This document shows positions 1-7,298 of a stretch of DNA of 64,000 nucleotides, one piece after another (positions within the stretch are counted from its first letter, which is position 1; every line of letters starts with the position of its first letter). Location of the stretch: assembly GCA_963835855.1 (NCBI GenBank), contig CAWIHA010000031.1:1-64000 (forward strand), written 5' to 3'. The DNA is from CAWIHA01 sp963835855 (lineage in GTDB: Bacteria; Acidobacteriota; Terriglobia; Bryobacterales; Bryobacteraceae). Position numbers and translations under genes: made by a program. Under the pieces are notes generated by a model, which did no database searches, had not been told where the DNA came from, and saw only the letters and a list, made by a program, of their open reading frames with translations.

Positions 1-813
1 GTATTGCTACTGCCACTCCTTTGGCGCACGCCAGCAAGACGGCCGATGCTGTTCGCTCTCGTCTTTCTGGCGGTCACCTGGGCACAGATGGCCCTAACTG
101 GCGGCGCCGGGAACTCCGTGCATCACGTCATATTGCTGTGGCCGTTTCCGCTGTTCTTGATTGCAGTCGCATTCGTGGAAATCTCGAAGCGGTTCGGACG
201 ATTTGGGAAACCTCTTCTCGCTATTACAGTGGGGCTAATGGCCGGCCAGGATCTCTTGATCTACAACACTTGTCTTAGGCAGCTCATTCGCAATGGTGCA
301 GCGGGCTATTGGACTGACGCGATCTACGCGCTGTCCGGCCGCTTGCGCCACTACCACTCGAGCGAGATTGATGTGGCCGACTGGGGAATGATGAATTCGC
401 TGCGATTGCTCGGCAGCGGGACCTTGCGGCTCAACGAACTGAGCTTCCTTCGCGAACCGGAATGGCGGGATGACGAGAGGAAGATTCTGATGGCTGCAAT
501 CTCCGATCCGGGACATGTGTTTGTTAACCACGTCGCCGGACAAGAAGCCTTTCAGAGCGTTGGCGAGAGGCTTTCGGGATTCGCGCACCAAGCAGGCTAT
601 CAGCGGGTGCCCTTAGAGACCATCAGCGATCGAAACGGCCGCCCCGTTTTTGAGTTGTTCCGCTTTGATTGCGGCTCCAGGCCGTCAGAGGTCAAGCACA
701 GCCCACATAGACCGGTATCGGAGAGGACTCAAGCACTAATTGACGCTCACTTGATCCCAGCCCCGGCGACAGGGCCCGCGACCTTACTGTCTAAGTCCAC
801 ATTTCCGTTTTGA
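1..813 (+). CDS. Glycosyltransferase-like membrane protein, C-terminal part (5' end outside window)
   Basis: The reading frame is open from the first base, so the gene starts upstream of the window. The visible 270 residues begin with three hydrophobic segments (about residues 15-33, 40-60 and 70-90) and continue as a soluble C-terminal domain. This topology matches the C-terminal half of ArnT/GT39-type membrane glycosyltransferases, which move sugars from polyprenyl-phosphate carriers on the periplasmic side; the catalytic N-terminal part is not visible, so the function is inferred. The last ~25 codons (from about position 725) are also found as a second copy near position 3770, so the natural C-terminus may have been altered by rearrangement. 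Confidence 0.55.
   Translation, partial: VLLLPLLWRTPARRPMLFALVFLAVTWAQMALTGGAGNSVHHVILLWPFPLFLIAVAFVEISKRFGRFGKPLLAITVGLMAGQDLLIYNTCLRQLIRNGAAGYWTDAIYALSGRLRHYHSSEIDVADWGMMNSLRLLGSGTLRLNELSFLREPEWRDDERKILMAAISDPGHVFVNHVAGQEAFQSVGERLSGFAHQAGYQRVPLETISDRNGRPVFELFRFDCGSRPSEVKHSPHRPVSERTQALIDAHLIPAPATGPATLLSKSTFPF
725..795 (+). repeat. Direct repeat copy A, overlapping the end of the first gene
   Basis: This 71-bp stretch matches 3768-3838 in the same orientation with about seven mismatches, and the core 736-795 has four mismatches in 60. Both copies stay open in the same frame and read approximately xRTxALIDAHLIPAPA followed by GPAxLLSK. Two of the differences change a Thr (to Asn and to Ala), so the copies behave like paralogous coding ends rather than a non-coding repeat. 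The two copies bracket the IS1380 fragment and the broken YfhO gene. Confidence 0.8.
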
Positions 814-869
814 GCAGTTACTGATAACCTCTTGATGGCCCCCGACGCCTTTATCATGCGGGTTTCAAC

Positions 870-1322
870 GTGATGAAGGAAACCCCCGGAGAACGACACC
901 CAATGGGTGAGAAACAAAGCGGACCGTTTCAGCTTTCTTTCAACGCTTCTCTGAAGATCAATTTCCGGGGATCGCGGGTCACCTCCGACGGCGGCCTGGT
1001 TCTTGTTCGCGAGTTGGATGAGCGCCTGGGCTTCGGCGAACTGATCACCCAGTATCCGACCGACTCCCGCCGGGGGAAGAACACGCAACTTTCCTTGGCG
1101 GACTTATTGCGACAGTCGCTCTACAGCCGCATCGCGGGCTATGAGGACGTCAATGATGCCAAGCGGCTCTTGCAGTATCCGACATTCCGCCTGATCGGCT
1201 CCCGCAAGGTTTGGGATCGCGGCCTTGACGCGACTTTGCGTCCGTGGACAAACCCAGGCGCGGCAGGGTGCCTGGAAGATCCGGCGAACCTTGGAGCGCC
1301 GAGCGGGCCGTATGCCCCTTGA
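870..1322 (+). pseudogene. IS1380-family transposase, N-terminal fragment
   Basis: Residues ~22-112 carry the N-terminal signature of IS1380-type transposases: a FNxSLKINFRGSRVTSDGG-like segment, the run LVRELDERLG, then DSRRGKNTQ and YEDVNDAKRL. Full-length members are about 430-480 residues and carry a DDE RNase H-fold core; here homology stops after about VWDRG (near 1230). The remaining ~30 codons are unrelated and end at 1322, so the whole catalytic domain is missing. The alternative ATG at 903 would give a shorter N-terminus. It is a dead remnant of an insertion sequence. Confidence 0.75.
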
Positions 1323-1357
1323 TGTCTGAGCGATTTTCGGGCGATGTCACTGCGGGG

Positions 1358-1388
1358 GTGACGTGGCGGTCAGCATTTGCGCGATAAT
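1358..1388 (+). promoter_or_regulatory. Candidate promoter for the YfhO-like gene
   Basis: A GATAAT -10 element lies at 1383-1388, with a GTGACG -35-like element at 1358-1363 (19-bp spacer). The -10 ends only 11 bases before the ATG at 1400 and no Shine-Dalgarno sequence is visible, so the transcript may be nearly leaderless. This rests on motif matching only. Confidence 0.35.
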
Positions 1389-1399
1389 AGCACCTCTAC

Positions 1400-2701
1400 A
1401 TGACAAAACCAACCGCTAAGGCATTATCGGCGCTCTTGGTGGCGACAGTGCTGTTCTACTGGAAGATCCTTCTGACGGGCCAGTTTTCGCTGTTGACCTC
1501 GCGTGAGGGTGTAAGTCAAGCATACTCGTGGTTCCATTTCTGGATCAGAAGTATCGGGCACGGCTCGCTGCCTCTCTGGGATCCATACATTTTCGCGGGG
1601 CGCAGTTTCCCCGGGGAAATGCAGACGGCGGCGTTCTATCCTCTGAATTTCCTGCTTTTGCTGTTCCCGTTCAATCGTTACGGGGTTCTTTCGCTCGGGA
1701 GCTATCACATCTGGTATGCTTTCGCGCATTTTCTTGGCGCGTGCTTCATGTACGCCTTAGTGCGAGAGTTAGGCCTGCGGCGCTTCGCCGCAATCGTCGC
1801 CGGAATCTGCTTCTCACTCGGCGGTTTCGTTGCGCGCTTGGGGGGGTGGCCGCACATGTTGCACAGCGGCATCTGGCTGCCTCTGATTTTTCTGTTCCTG
1901 GTCCGAGGCATGCGAGCGGGGACCACCAAGCAGGCCCTCCTGAACTCCTCACTGAGCGGCATTTGTCTGGGACTCGCCATCCTTGCCGGCTGTCTCCACG
2001 TGGTCATCATGGAGGTGCTGGTGATCGCCAGTGCCGCGGCTTTTGCGGCCTTCCAACCGGAGCTACGGCGGAGCCTGTCCGGCAACCGGCGGTGGACCAT
2101 ACCGGCGCTCGCCGCCTCCATTGCGGCAGGCGTTGGCTTCTGCGCGGGCGCCGTTCAGCTATTCCCTTCGATCGAGTACAGCCGCCTGGCAATGCGTTTT
2201 CTGGGCGCGTCGGGAGCGTTGCCCGCCACGGCCAAAATCCCATACGCATTTATCGCGGCAGACAGCCACTGGCCCCAGAGTATTTTGGGAATACTGTTTC
2301 CAAGCCTACGCCTCGGGGCAGGAGAGAGTTTCGGTTTTTACATAGGCGTCTTTCCTATCATTGCGGCCATCGCCGGCATTTGGAAGCGGTGGTCCGAACC
2401 GTGGGTCCGGTATCTGACGGGACTCGCCGCGGCGGCGTTCCTGTACTCGCTCGGGGAATTCTCATTTCTGCACGGGGTCCTCTACGCCGTGGTGCCCGAT
2501 TTGTGGATGGCACGGGAGCCGGACCGCTTTGTGTACCTGGTGGACTTCGCGCTGGCGATCCTTGCCGCCTTCGGGGTCGATGCACTTCTAGACCCTCAGA
2601 CGTACAGAGCGAATTGGAGCGCATTGAGCCGCGTTCTTGGCGGCGTTGCGATTGTGTGCGCCCTCGCTTTGGCAGCTCCACCGCTGCTCGGACGTTCCTG
2701 A
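1400..2701 (+). CDS. YfhO-family membrane protein, N-terminal part (frameshifted gene)
   Basis: This 433-residue reading frame is almost entirely transmembrane. It carries the YfhO-type extracytoplasmic signature after the first helix (LPLWDPYIFAGRSFPGE, then FYPLNFLLLLFPF) and an AREPDRFVYL segment near residue 375. YfhO proteins are large polytopic proteins (about 700-900 residues) linked to glycosylation of lipoteichoic acid or other envelope polymers; in Acidobacteriota the substrate is unknown. The frame stops at 2701, but the protein continues in the next frame at 2637-3668, so a single-base indel near 2690-2700 splits the gene. It is either a recent pseudogene or a sequencing error. 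Confidence 0.7.
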   Translation: MTKPTAKALSALLVATVLFYWKILLTGQFSLLTSREGVSQAYSWFHFWIRSIGHGSLPLWDPYIFAGRSFPGEMQTAAFYPLNFLLLLFPFNRYGVLSLGSYHIWYAFAHFLGACFMYALVRELGLRRFAAIVAGICFSLGGFVARLGGWPHMLHSGIWLPLIFLFLVRGMRAGTTKQALLNSSLSGICLGLAILAGCLHVVIMEVLVIASAAAFAAFQPELRRSLSGNRRWTIPALAASIAAGVGFCAGAVQLFPSIEYSRLAMRFLGASGALPATAKIPYAFIAADSHWPQSILGILFPSLRLGAGESFGFYIGVFPIIAAIAGIWKRWSEPWVRYLTGLAAAAFLYSLGEFSFLHGVLYAVVPDLWMAREPDRFVYLVDFALAILAAFGVDALLDPQTYRANWSALSRVLGGVAIVCALALAAPPLLGRS

Positions 2702-3668
2702 GCTAAATCCGTCGATATCGCTGTCCATCCTCCTGATTTTTGTCTCTTGTAGTTTGTTCTGGTATATCGCCAAGGGACATGTTGGCCTGGCTTCGCGCCT
2801 TCTGATTGTGGGGTTGCTCCTGTTCGATCTGAGCGCCTTCGACTGGACGCCGCGGAACAAGATCGAGCTAGCGCGCACGGATACAAACCATCTGGATCTG
2901 CTGCTGAGCTGCCGGGGTGCGGTGGAATTCCTAAAATCGCGGCCCGGAATTTTCCGCGTTTTGGCGCCCGGCGATAACCCCCCGAATCTAGGCGACATCT
3001 TCGAGCTGCGAACGACCCAGGGCGGAGCCGTGACTCTTCTCAACGACTACATGCAGCTATCTTCGAAACACGGTGAATTGCTGAACGTCCAGTATCTTTT
3101 GAAACCTGCTTCTACGCAGGATGCCGGCGCGGTTTATCAGGATGCGTCATGGAAGATATACGAGAACTCCAAGGCGTATCCGGCTGCCTGGGTGGTTCAT
3201 GACACGATCACCGAGCCTTCACGGAAGTGCTTATTCCGGCGTTTGGATGATCCGACCGTGGATCTGCATCGAACGGCGCTCTTGGTTCAGCCGCTCGAGA
3301 CCGCGCTTGAGCCGCCCATCCAGAGCGCTCCAGACGAGGCACGGTTCGTTGCGTACCAGGCGAACAGGCTGGAACTTGCCGTGCGCGCAAATGGCCGCGG
3401 GCTATTGGTTCTCAGCGAGAACTTCTACCCAGGCTGGTACGCTACCGTGAACGGAGCGGATACAGCAATCCACAAAGTGGACGGCGGTCTCCGCGGAGTT
3501 GTTGTGCCGCGCGGCGAGAGCCGGGTTGTGTTGTTTTACGCGCCGTGGACCGCTTTTGCCGGAGCGCTGCTGACATTGATGGCGTTCGCGGGAACGTTGC
3601 TCACCGTCGCGCTCGACTGGCACAAACGCAGATCGAAGCAGTCTGTGCATGAGGCCCTAAAGGCTTGA
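2637..3668 (+). CDS. YfhO-family membrane protein, C-terminal part (frameshifted gene)
   Basis: This frame continues the preceding gene after a +1 shift. It has two hydrophobic helices (about residues 28-66), a periplasmic domain and a final membrane helix (about 302-325). The segment near residue 255 (LSENFYPGWYATVNG), followed by a VVVPRGESRV motif, is the typical C-terminal beta domain of YfhO proteins. The printed start at 2637 lies within the overlap and is not a natural initiation site; homology begins around 2700. Joined together, the two halves give about 755 residues, the usual YfhO length. Confidence 0.65.
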   Translation: MAALRLCAPSLWQLHRCSDVPELNPSISLSILLIFVSCSLFWYIAKGHVGLASRLLIVGLLLFDLSAFDWTPRNKIELARTDTNHLDLLLSCRGAVEFLKSRPGIFRVLAPGDNPPNLGDIFELRTTQGGAVTLLNDYMQLSSKHGELLNVQYLLKPASTQDAGAVYQDASWKIYENSKAYPAAWVVHDTITEPSRKCLFRRLDDPTVDLHRTALLVQPLETALEPPIQSAPDEARFVAYQANRLELAVRANGRGLLVLSENFYPGWYATVNGADTAIHKVDGGLRGVVVPRGESRVVLFYAPWTAFAGALLTLMAFAGTLLTVALDWHKRRSKQSVHEALKA

Positions 3669-3767
3669 TCCAGGACCTCGCCAATCTTTCCATCGCCGGT
3701 GCCAACCGCCTCTAATCCGAGCGAAGCTGTTCCATTGCTTCCCAACTCGTTCGCGCAGCGTGTTTTC

Positions 3768-3838
3768 GGACTCGGGCTCTAATTGACGCTCACTTGATCC
3801 CCGCCCCGGCGAACGGGCCCGCGGCCTTACTGTCTAAG
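3768..3838 (+). repeat. Direct repeat copy B, in the intergenic region before pckA
   Basis: This is the second copy of the 725-795 repeat. Here it is followed in frame by about 24 further codons to a TAG at about 3911, with no upstream gene body, so it looks like the detached C-terminal end of a paralogue of the first gene. The remaining intergenic bases (3669-3767 and 3839-3946) show no other recognisable feature. Confidence 0.7.
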
Positions 3839-3946
3839 AGGCATCGGACAAGGAAGTTTTGGACGCTCTATCTCGAAATTGCGGTTTCTGCCGGAGTTTG
3901 CGCAAATCGATAGTACCCGTAATACGTAATTGTTAGAAAACAAGAG

Positions 3947-5545
3947 TCAGGCCCGCGGGGCCGCTGCCGCGATTTTGGGCTCAATGCGCTCGAAGCGCTG
4001 GAAGTTTTTGTGAAAGCGCGCGCCGAGGCCGAGCGCGGCCTGGTCGTAGGCAGCCTTATCCTGCCAGAGCCCACGCGCATCGAGGACCTCGGATGGCACG
4101 CCGGGCACGCTCTCAGGCACAAGGACGCTGAACACCGGGTGCGGCTTAGCCGGAACCTGATCGAGTTTCCCCTCGATTGCCGCGTTGACCATAGCGCGCG
4201 TGTAGGCGAGTTGGATGCGCTCGCCCACGCCGTACGGCCCGCCGACCCAGCCGGTATTCACCAACCAGCACGCAACTTTGTGCCGCTCCATGCGCTCGCC
4301 GAGCATCCGCGCATAGACGTCGGGATCGCGTGGCAGAAAGGGCTCACCGAAGCCCGCGCTGAAAGTCGTCTTGGGCTCCTTTCCGAGCCCGCGCTCGGTG
4401 CCCGCCACCTTCGCCGTGTACCCGCTGAGGAAGTGGTACATCGCCTGCTCCGGCGTCAGCCGCGCGATCGGCGGCAGCACTCCGAATGCATCCGCCGTGA
4501 GGAAGACGATGTACGACGGGTGCCCGCCCGCGCTCGGAATCACCGCATTGTTGATGAAAGCCAGCCGGTACGCGGCGCGCGTGTTCTCGGTGATCTCGTC
4601 GGAATCGAAATCGAGCAGCCGCGTCGAGGTATCGATGACGACATTCTCAAGAATCGTTCCAAAGCGGATCGCGCTCCAGATCTGCGGCTCCTTCTCGCGC
4701 GAGAGCCGGATGGTCTTGGCGTAACAGCCCCCCTCGAAATTGAATATGCCGCGGTCGCTCCAGCCGTGCTCGTCATCGCCGATGAGCCGGCGCGTCGGGT
4801 CGGCCGAAAGTGTCGTCTTGCCCGTGCCCGACAAGCCGAAGAACAGCGCGACTTTGCCGTCGGCGCCCATGTTCGCTGAACAGTGCATCGGAAACACGTT
4901 GCGCTCCGGCAGCAGGTAATTCAGGATCGTGAACACGGACTTCTTCAGCTCTCCGGCGTAAGTCGTCCCGGCGATCATGATGATTCTCTTCTTGAAGTTG
5001 ATTGCGATCGCAGTTTCCGAGTTCGTGCAGTCCTCAGCGGGATCGGCGTGGAAACCGGGAGCGAAAAAGATCGTGAATTGGGGGACGTGCTCCTCGGTCT
5101 TCGCGGGGTCCGGGCGGATGAATAGTTGCCTCGCGAACAGGCAGTGCCAGGCACGCTGCGTGATCACGCGAATCGGCAGTGTGTAGGCCGGGTCGGCGCC
5201 GGCAAAGCAATCGTGGACAAAGAGGTCCTGCCCCTGCCAGAAGGCGAGCATCTTGGCGTACAGCCATCCGAACCGCTCTTCCGACATGGGCTGATTCACC
5301 GGGCCCCACTTGACGGTCGAATCGGTTACACTATCGCGGACGATGAACTTGTCTTTCGGGGAGCGGCCCGTAAATTGCCCCGTCCTGACCACGTACGCCC
5401 CTCCGGCTGCGAACAGCCCCTCGTGCCTCTGCACCGAGCGCTCCAGAAGCTGCGCCGTGTCCATATTCCAGTACGCGATGTTGATGTTGCGGATGCCGTG
5501 TTCGTGCAAGCCATACCGGCTCGGACCGATGCCTGCATTCTGCAT
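3947..5545 (-). CDS. pckA: Phosphoenolpyruvate carboxykinase (ATP)
   Basis: The enzyme converts oxaloacetate and ATP to phosphoenolpyruvate, CO2 and ADP, the first committed step of gluconeogenesis, in the cytoplasm. The sequence shows the N-terminal RTGQFTGRSPKDKF block, the P-loop FFGLSGTGKTTLSAD, and the metal-binding IGDDEHGWSDRGIFNFEGG block, in the order and spacing of the ATP-type family. Length is 532 residues, against 540 in E. coli. A GTG at 5575 could add ten residues, but an extended -10 element (TGC plus TATATT) sits at 5566-5571, downstream of that GTG, and the ATG at 5545 is preceded by GAGCGAGG, so 5545 is preferred. The gene is monocistronic. Confidence 0.95.
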   Translation of the reverse strand: MQNAGIGPSRYGLHEHGIRNINIAYWNMDTAQLLERSVQRHEGLFAAGGAYVVRTGQFTGRSPKDKFIVRDSVTDSTVKWGPVNQPMSEERFGWLYAKMLAFWQGQDLFVHDCFAGADPAYTLPIRVITQRAWHCLFARQLFIRPDPAKTEEHVPQFTIFFAPGFHADPAEDCTNSETAIAINFKKRIIMIAGTTYAGELKKSVFTILNYLLPERNVFPMHCSANMGADGKVALFFGLSGTGKTTLSADPTRRLIGDDEHGWSDRGIFNFEGGCYAKTIRLSREKEPQIWSAIRFGTILENVVIDTSTRLLDFDSDEITENTRAAYRLAFINNAVIPSAGGHPSYIVFLTADAFGVLPPIARLTPEQAMYHFLSGYTAKVAGTERGLGKEPKTTFSAGFGEPFLPRDPDVYARMLGERMERHKVACWLVNTGWVGGPYGVGERIQLAYTRAMVNAAIEGKLDQVPAKPHPVFSVLVPESVPGVPSEVLDARGLWQDKAAYDQAALGLGARFHKNFQRFERIEPKIAAAAPRA

Positions 5546-5565
5546 TCGATAGCCTCGCTCGGGCC

Positions 5566-5571
5566 AATATA
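5566..5571 (-). promoter_or_regulatory. Extended -10 element upstream of pckA
   Basis: On the minus strand the sequence TGC followed by TATATT forms an extended -10 hexamer ending 20 bases before the ATG at 5545. No good -35 is visible, as expected for extended -10 promoters. Its position argues against the GTG at 5575 as start. Confidence 0.4.
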
Positions 5572-5677
5572 GCACGCACTTATGTGCTGACGGAGCGAAG
5601 TGGCCGCATGGCGCGGCGTTTCGGCCGAGGGTTTCCGGCGCAGTATCGCCCCGCGAAACTCGCCCGGCCCGGCAACG

Positions 5678-5688
5678 TATAACATAAT
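5678..5688 (+). promoter_or_regulatory. Candidate -10 region just upstream of the secreted protein gene
   Basis: Overlapping TATAAC (5678-5683) and CATAAT (5683-5688) hexamers lie 6-11 bases before the ATG at 5695. There is no Shine-Dalgarno sequence in between, so initiation on a leaderless or very short leader is plausible. Confidence 0.35.
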
Positions 5689-5694
5689 GACTTT

Positions 5695-6354
5695 ATGCGT
5701 TTGTGTGTTCGGCTCGAACTCGCCGCTCTCGTCGTGGCGGCCGCATCGTGCGTTCTGCAGGCGCAGGTCATCGAGTTCGAGTCGGGCGGGCTCAAATTTC
5801 AAGCGCTGAGCAGGAATGGAGTGACCCTCATGTGGGCTCACCTGCCGATGAAGCTGCACGAGTACTCCATCCTACAGGTCGCTGTCTCGAACGGTTCACA
5901 GCGGACGGACTCCGTCCGCCCGGAAGATTTCACGTTCCTGCGAACGGACGGCGCCGTGTTGCGCGCGACGCCCGCGAAAACCGTGGTTGACCGCTTGCTC
6001 GATCACGCGACCCGCAGCGATGTCATCAAGCTCATTTCCACGTACGAAAACACCCTGAACGGCATGCCACAATTCCGTTCCACGAACGGTTACGAACAGC
6101 GCCGCCAGGCCGCGCTGGCCGAATTCGGCTCGAGCCGGCTCAAAGCGGCGGCAGCCGCCTCGGCAATCGCATTTGTCCGCACGAGGCTCGATCCTGGCGA
6201 CTCGACCGACGGCGCCGTGTTCTTCGCCACGGCGGGCAAGCCCCTCGGGCCAGGCCATTTGGTCGTTCATACTGCCGGGGAGATATTTGAGTTCGATTCG
6301 GAGCCCCAGGGCAGCGGCAAGGTGCTGTTGAACCGCACGAAGGACCAGCCTTAG
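5695..6354 (+). CDS. Secreted protein of unknown function
   Basis: This 219-residue protein starts with a Sec signal peptide (a positively charged start, a hydrophobic core LAALVVAAASCVL, and a likely cleavage after LQA near residue 23). The mature part is predicted soluble and mixed alpha/beta, with no motif I recognise. It contains segments such as LHEYSILQVAVSNGS and VFFATAGKPLG that look like a beta-sandwich. It may be an exported extracytoplasmic domain protein common in Acidobacteriota. It stands alone, divergent from pckA. Confidence 0.7.
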   Translation: MRLCVRLELAALVVAAASCVLQAQVIEFESGGLKFQALSRNGVTLMWAHLPMKLHEYSILQVAVSNGSQRTDSVRPEDFTFLRTDGAVLRATPAKTVVDRLLDHATRSDVIKLISTYENTLNGMPQFRSTNGYEQRRQAALAEFGSSRLKAAAAASAIAFVRTRLDPGDSTDGAVFFATAGKPLGPGHLVVHTAGEIFEFDSEPQGSGKVLLNRTKDQP

Positions 6355-6546
6355 CCATTTTCCTTGGGTAAGCCGAGTATCCCGGCCAGATTGCCGCATG
6401 TGGATCGGGATTGGCTTGCTGCCACCCGCCTCGAGATTCTGCTCCGGCCGGCTCGCGGTGGTAGTCCGGCGGCCCGAAGGAGTGCGGCATTCATCTTTTG
6501 CGGGACGGGGGCGTCGAGCGCACGCGCGATGCCGCGCTCTGCGAGA

Positions 6547-7095
6547 TCAACTCGTCCATTCGCCTGGTGCGAGCGGCCGCCCCGAAGCCACATAGCGCCT
6601 GATGCGCGTCACACACTCCTCAACCCCGAGCGCCCCGGTATCAATGAGCAGCCCCTTGCCGGTGTAGGGAAACGTCCGCACGATTTCGCGCACGCGTGCC
6701 TCATCGAGATCCTGCATTCCGGGATGCCGTAGATCGCGGCTTCGGAACCGCTCCGCCGCCACCTCCGGGCTCACTTTGCACTCGACCAGGAGCAACGGCT
6801 GCCGGCCAAGCGCACTCCGGTCCTCAGGATATCCATACGGCGCGTCGAGCACTGCACTCGCGCCCACACGGAGCAGCAACTCCGCCGCAAACTCAATTGC
6901 CCGGTAGGCGATTTCCCTGTCCTCACGGGTGTGCGCTGAATGCGGCATCAGGCGCGCGCGAGTCTCGTCCATCTGAAGATGCGGCGCCCCGAGATCAGCC
7001 GCAATCCGCGCGGCGAGCGTCGTCTTTCCCGAGCAAGCAGGGCCGGAGAAAACGATCAGCCTCAGGACTTGGCACACATTCCGCAAAGTACTCAC
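6547..7095 (-). CDS. P-loop kinase (AAA_33/zeta-toxin-like fold)
   Basis: This is a 182-residue protein with a Walker A motif at residues ~18-25 (GPACSGKTT) and an acidic LQMDETRARLMP segment typical of AAA_33 small-molecule kinases. A VLDAPYG segment takes the Walker B position, and an Arg-rich lid (AAERFRSRDL) follows. Such proteins phosphorylate small metabolites, nucleosides or antibiotics; the substrate cannot be told from sequence. It sits 3' of glgP on the same strand with ~200 bases between them. No antitoxin-like partner is adjacent, so a zeta-toxin role is unlikely. Confidence 0.7.
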   Translation of the reverse strand: MSTLRNVCQVLRLIVFSGPACSGKTTLAARIAADLGAPHLQMDETRARLMPHSAHTREDREIAYRAIEFAAELLLRVGASAVLDAPYGYPEDRSALGRQPLLLVECKVSPEVAAERFRSRDLRHPGMQDLDEARVREIVRTFPYTGKGLLIDTGALGVEECVTRIRRYVASGRPLAPGEWTS

Positions 7096-7298
7096 GGTTA
7101 GCCTAGCATCTCGCTTTACGAGTTTACCGAAGCGTTCGAATCGGGGCGGCGGGCGCTCTCACCGGTGTTGGCGTACTGATCTCGCACAAGCATTCACAGG
7201 CCGGCTCAGAGAAGGGCTCCCAGATGCCGGTGATTTTCGGGATCTCGGTTTTGTAGGTGTCGAGCAGAAAGCCGTACGTCCCTCCGCTCTTGGGATGC

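Noticed and set aside
6547..7095. Interpreting the P-loop kinase as a zeta toxin
   Set aside because: There is no epsilon-type antitoxin gene next to it, and the motif set fits AAA_33 small-molecule kinases equally well.
7124..7290. A minus-strand frame reading GTYGFLLDTYKTEIPKITGIW, resembling the start of DinB-like proteins
   Set aside because: The similarity is only ~20 residues long and recalled from memory, and there is no ribosome site or following DinB domain; it could be a gene fragment but cannot be supported.
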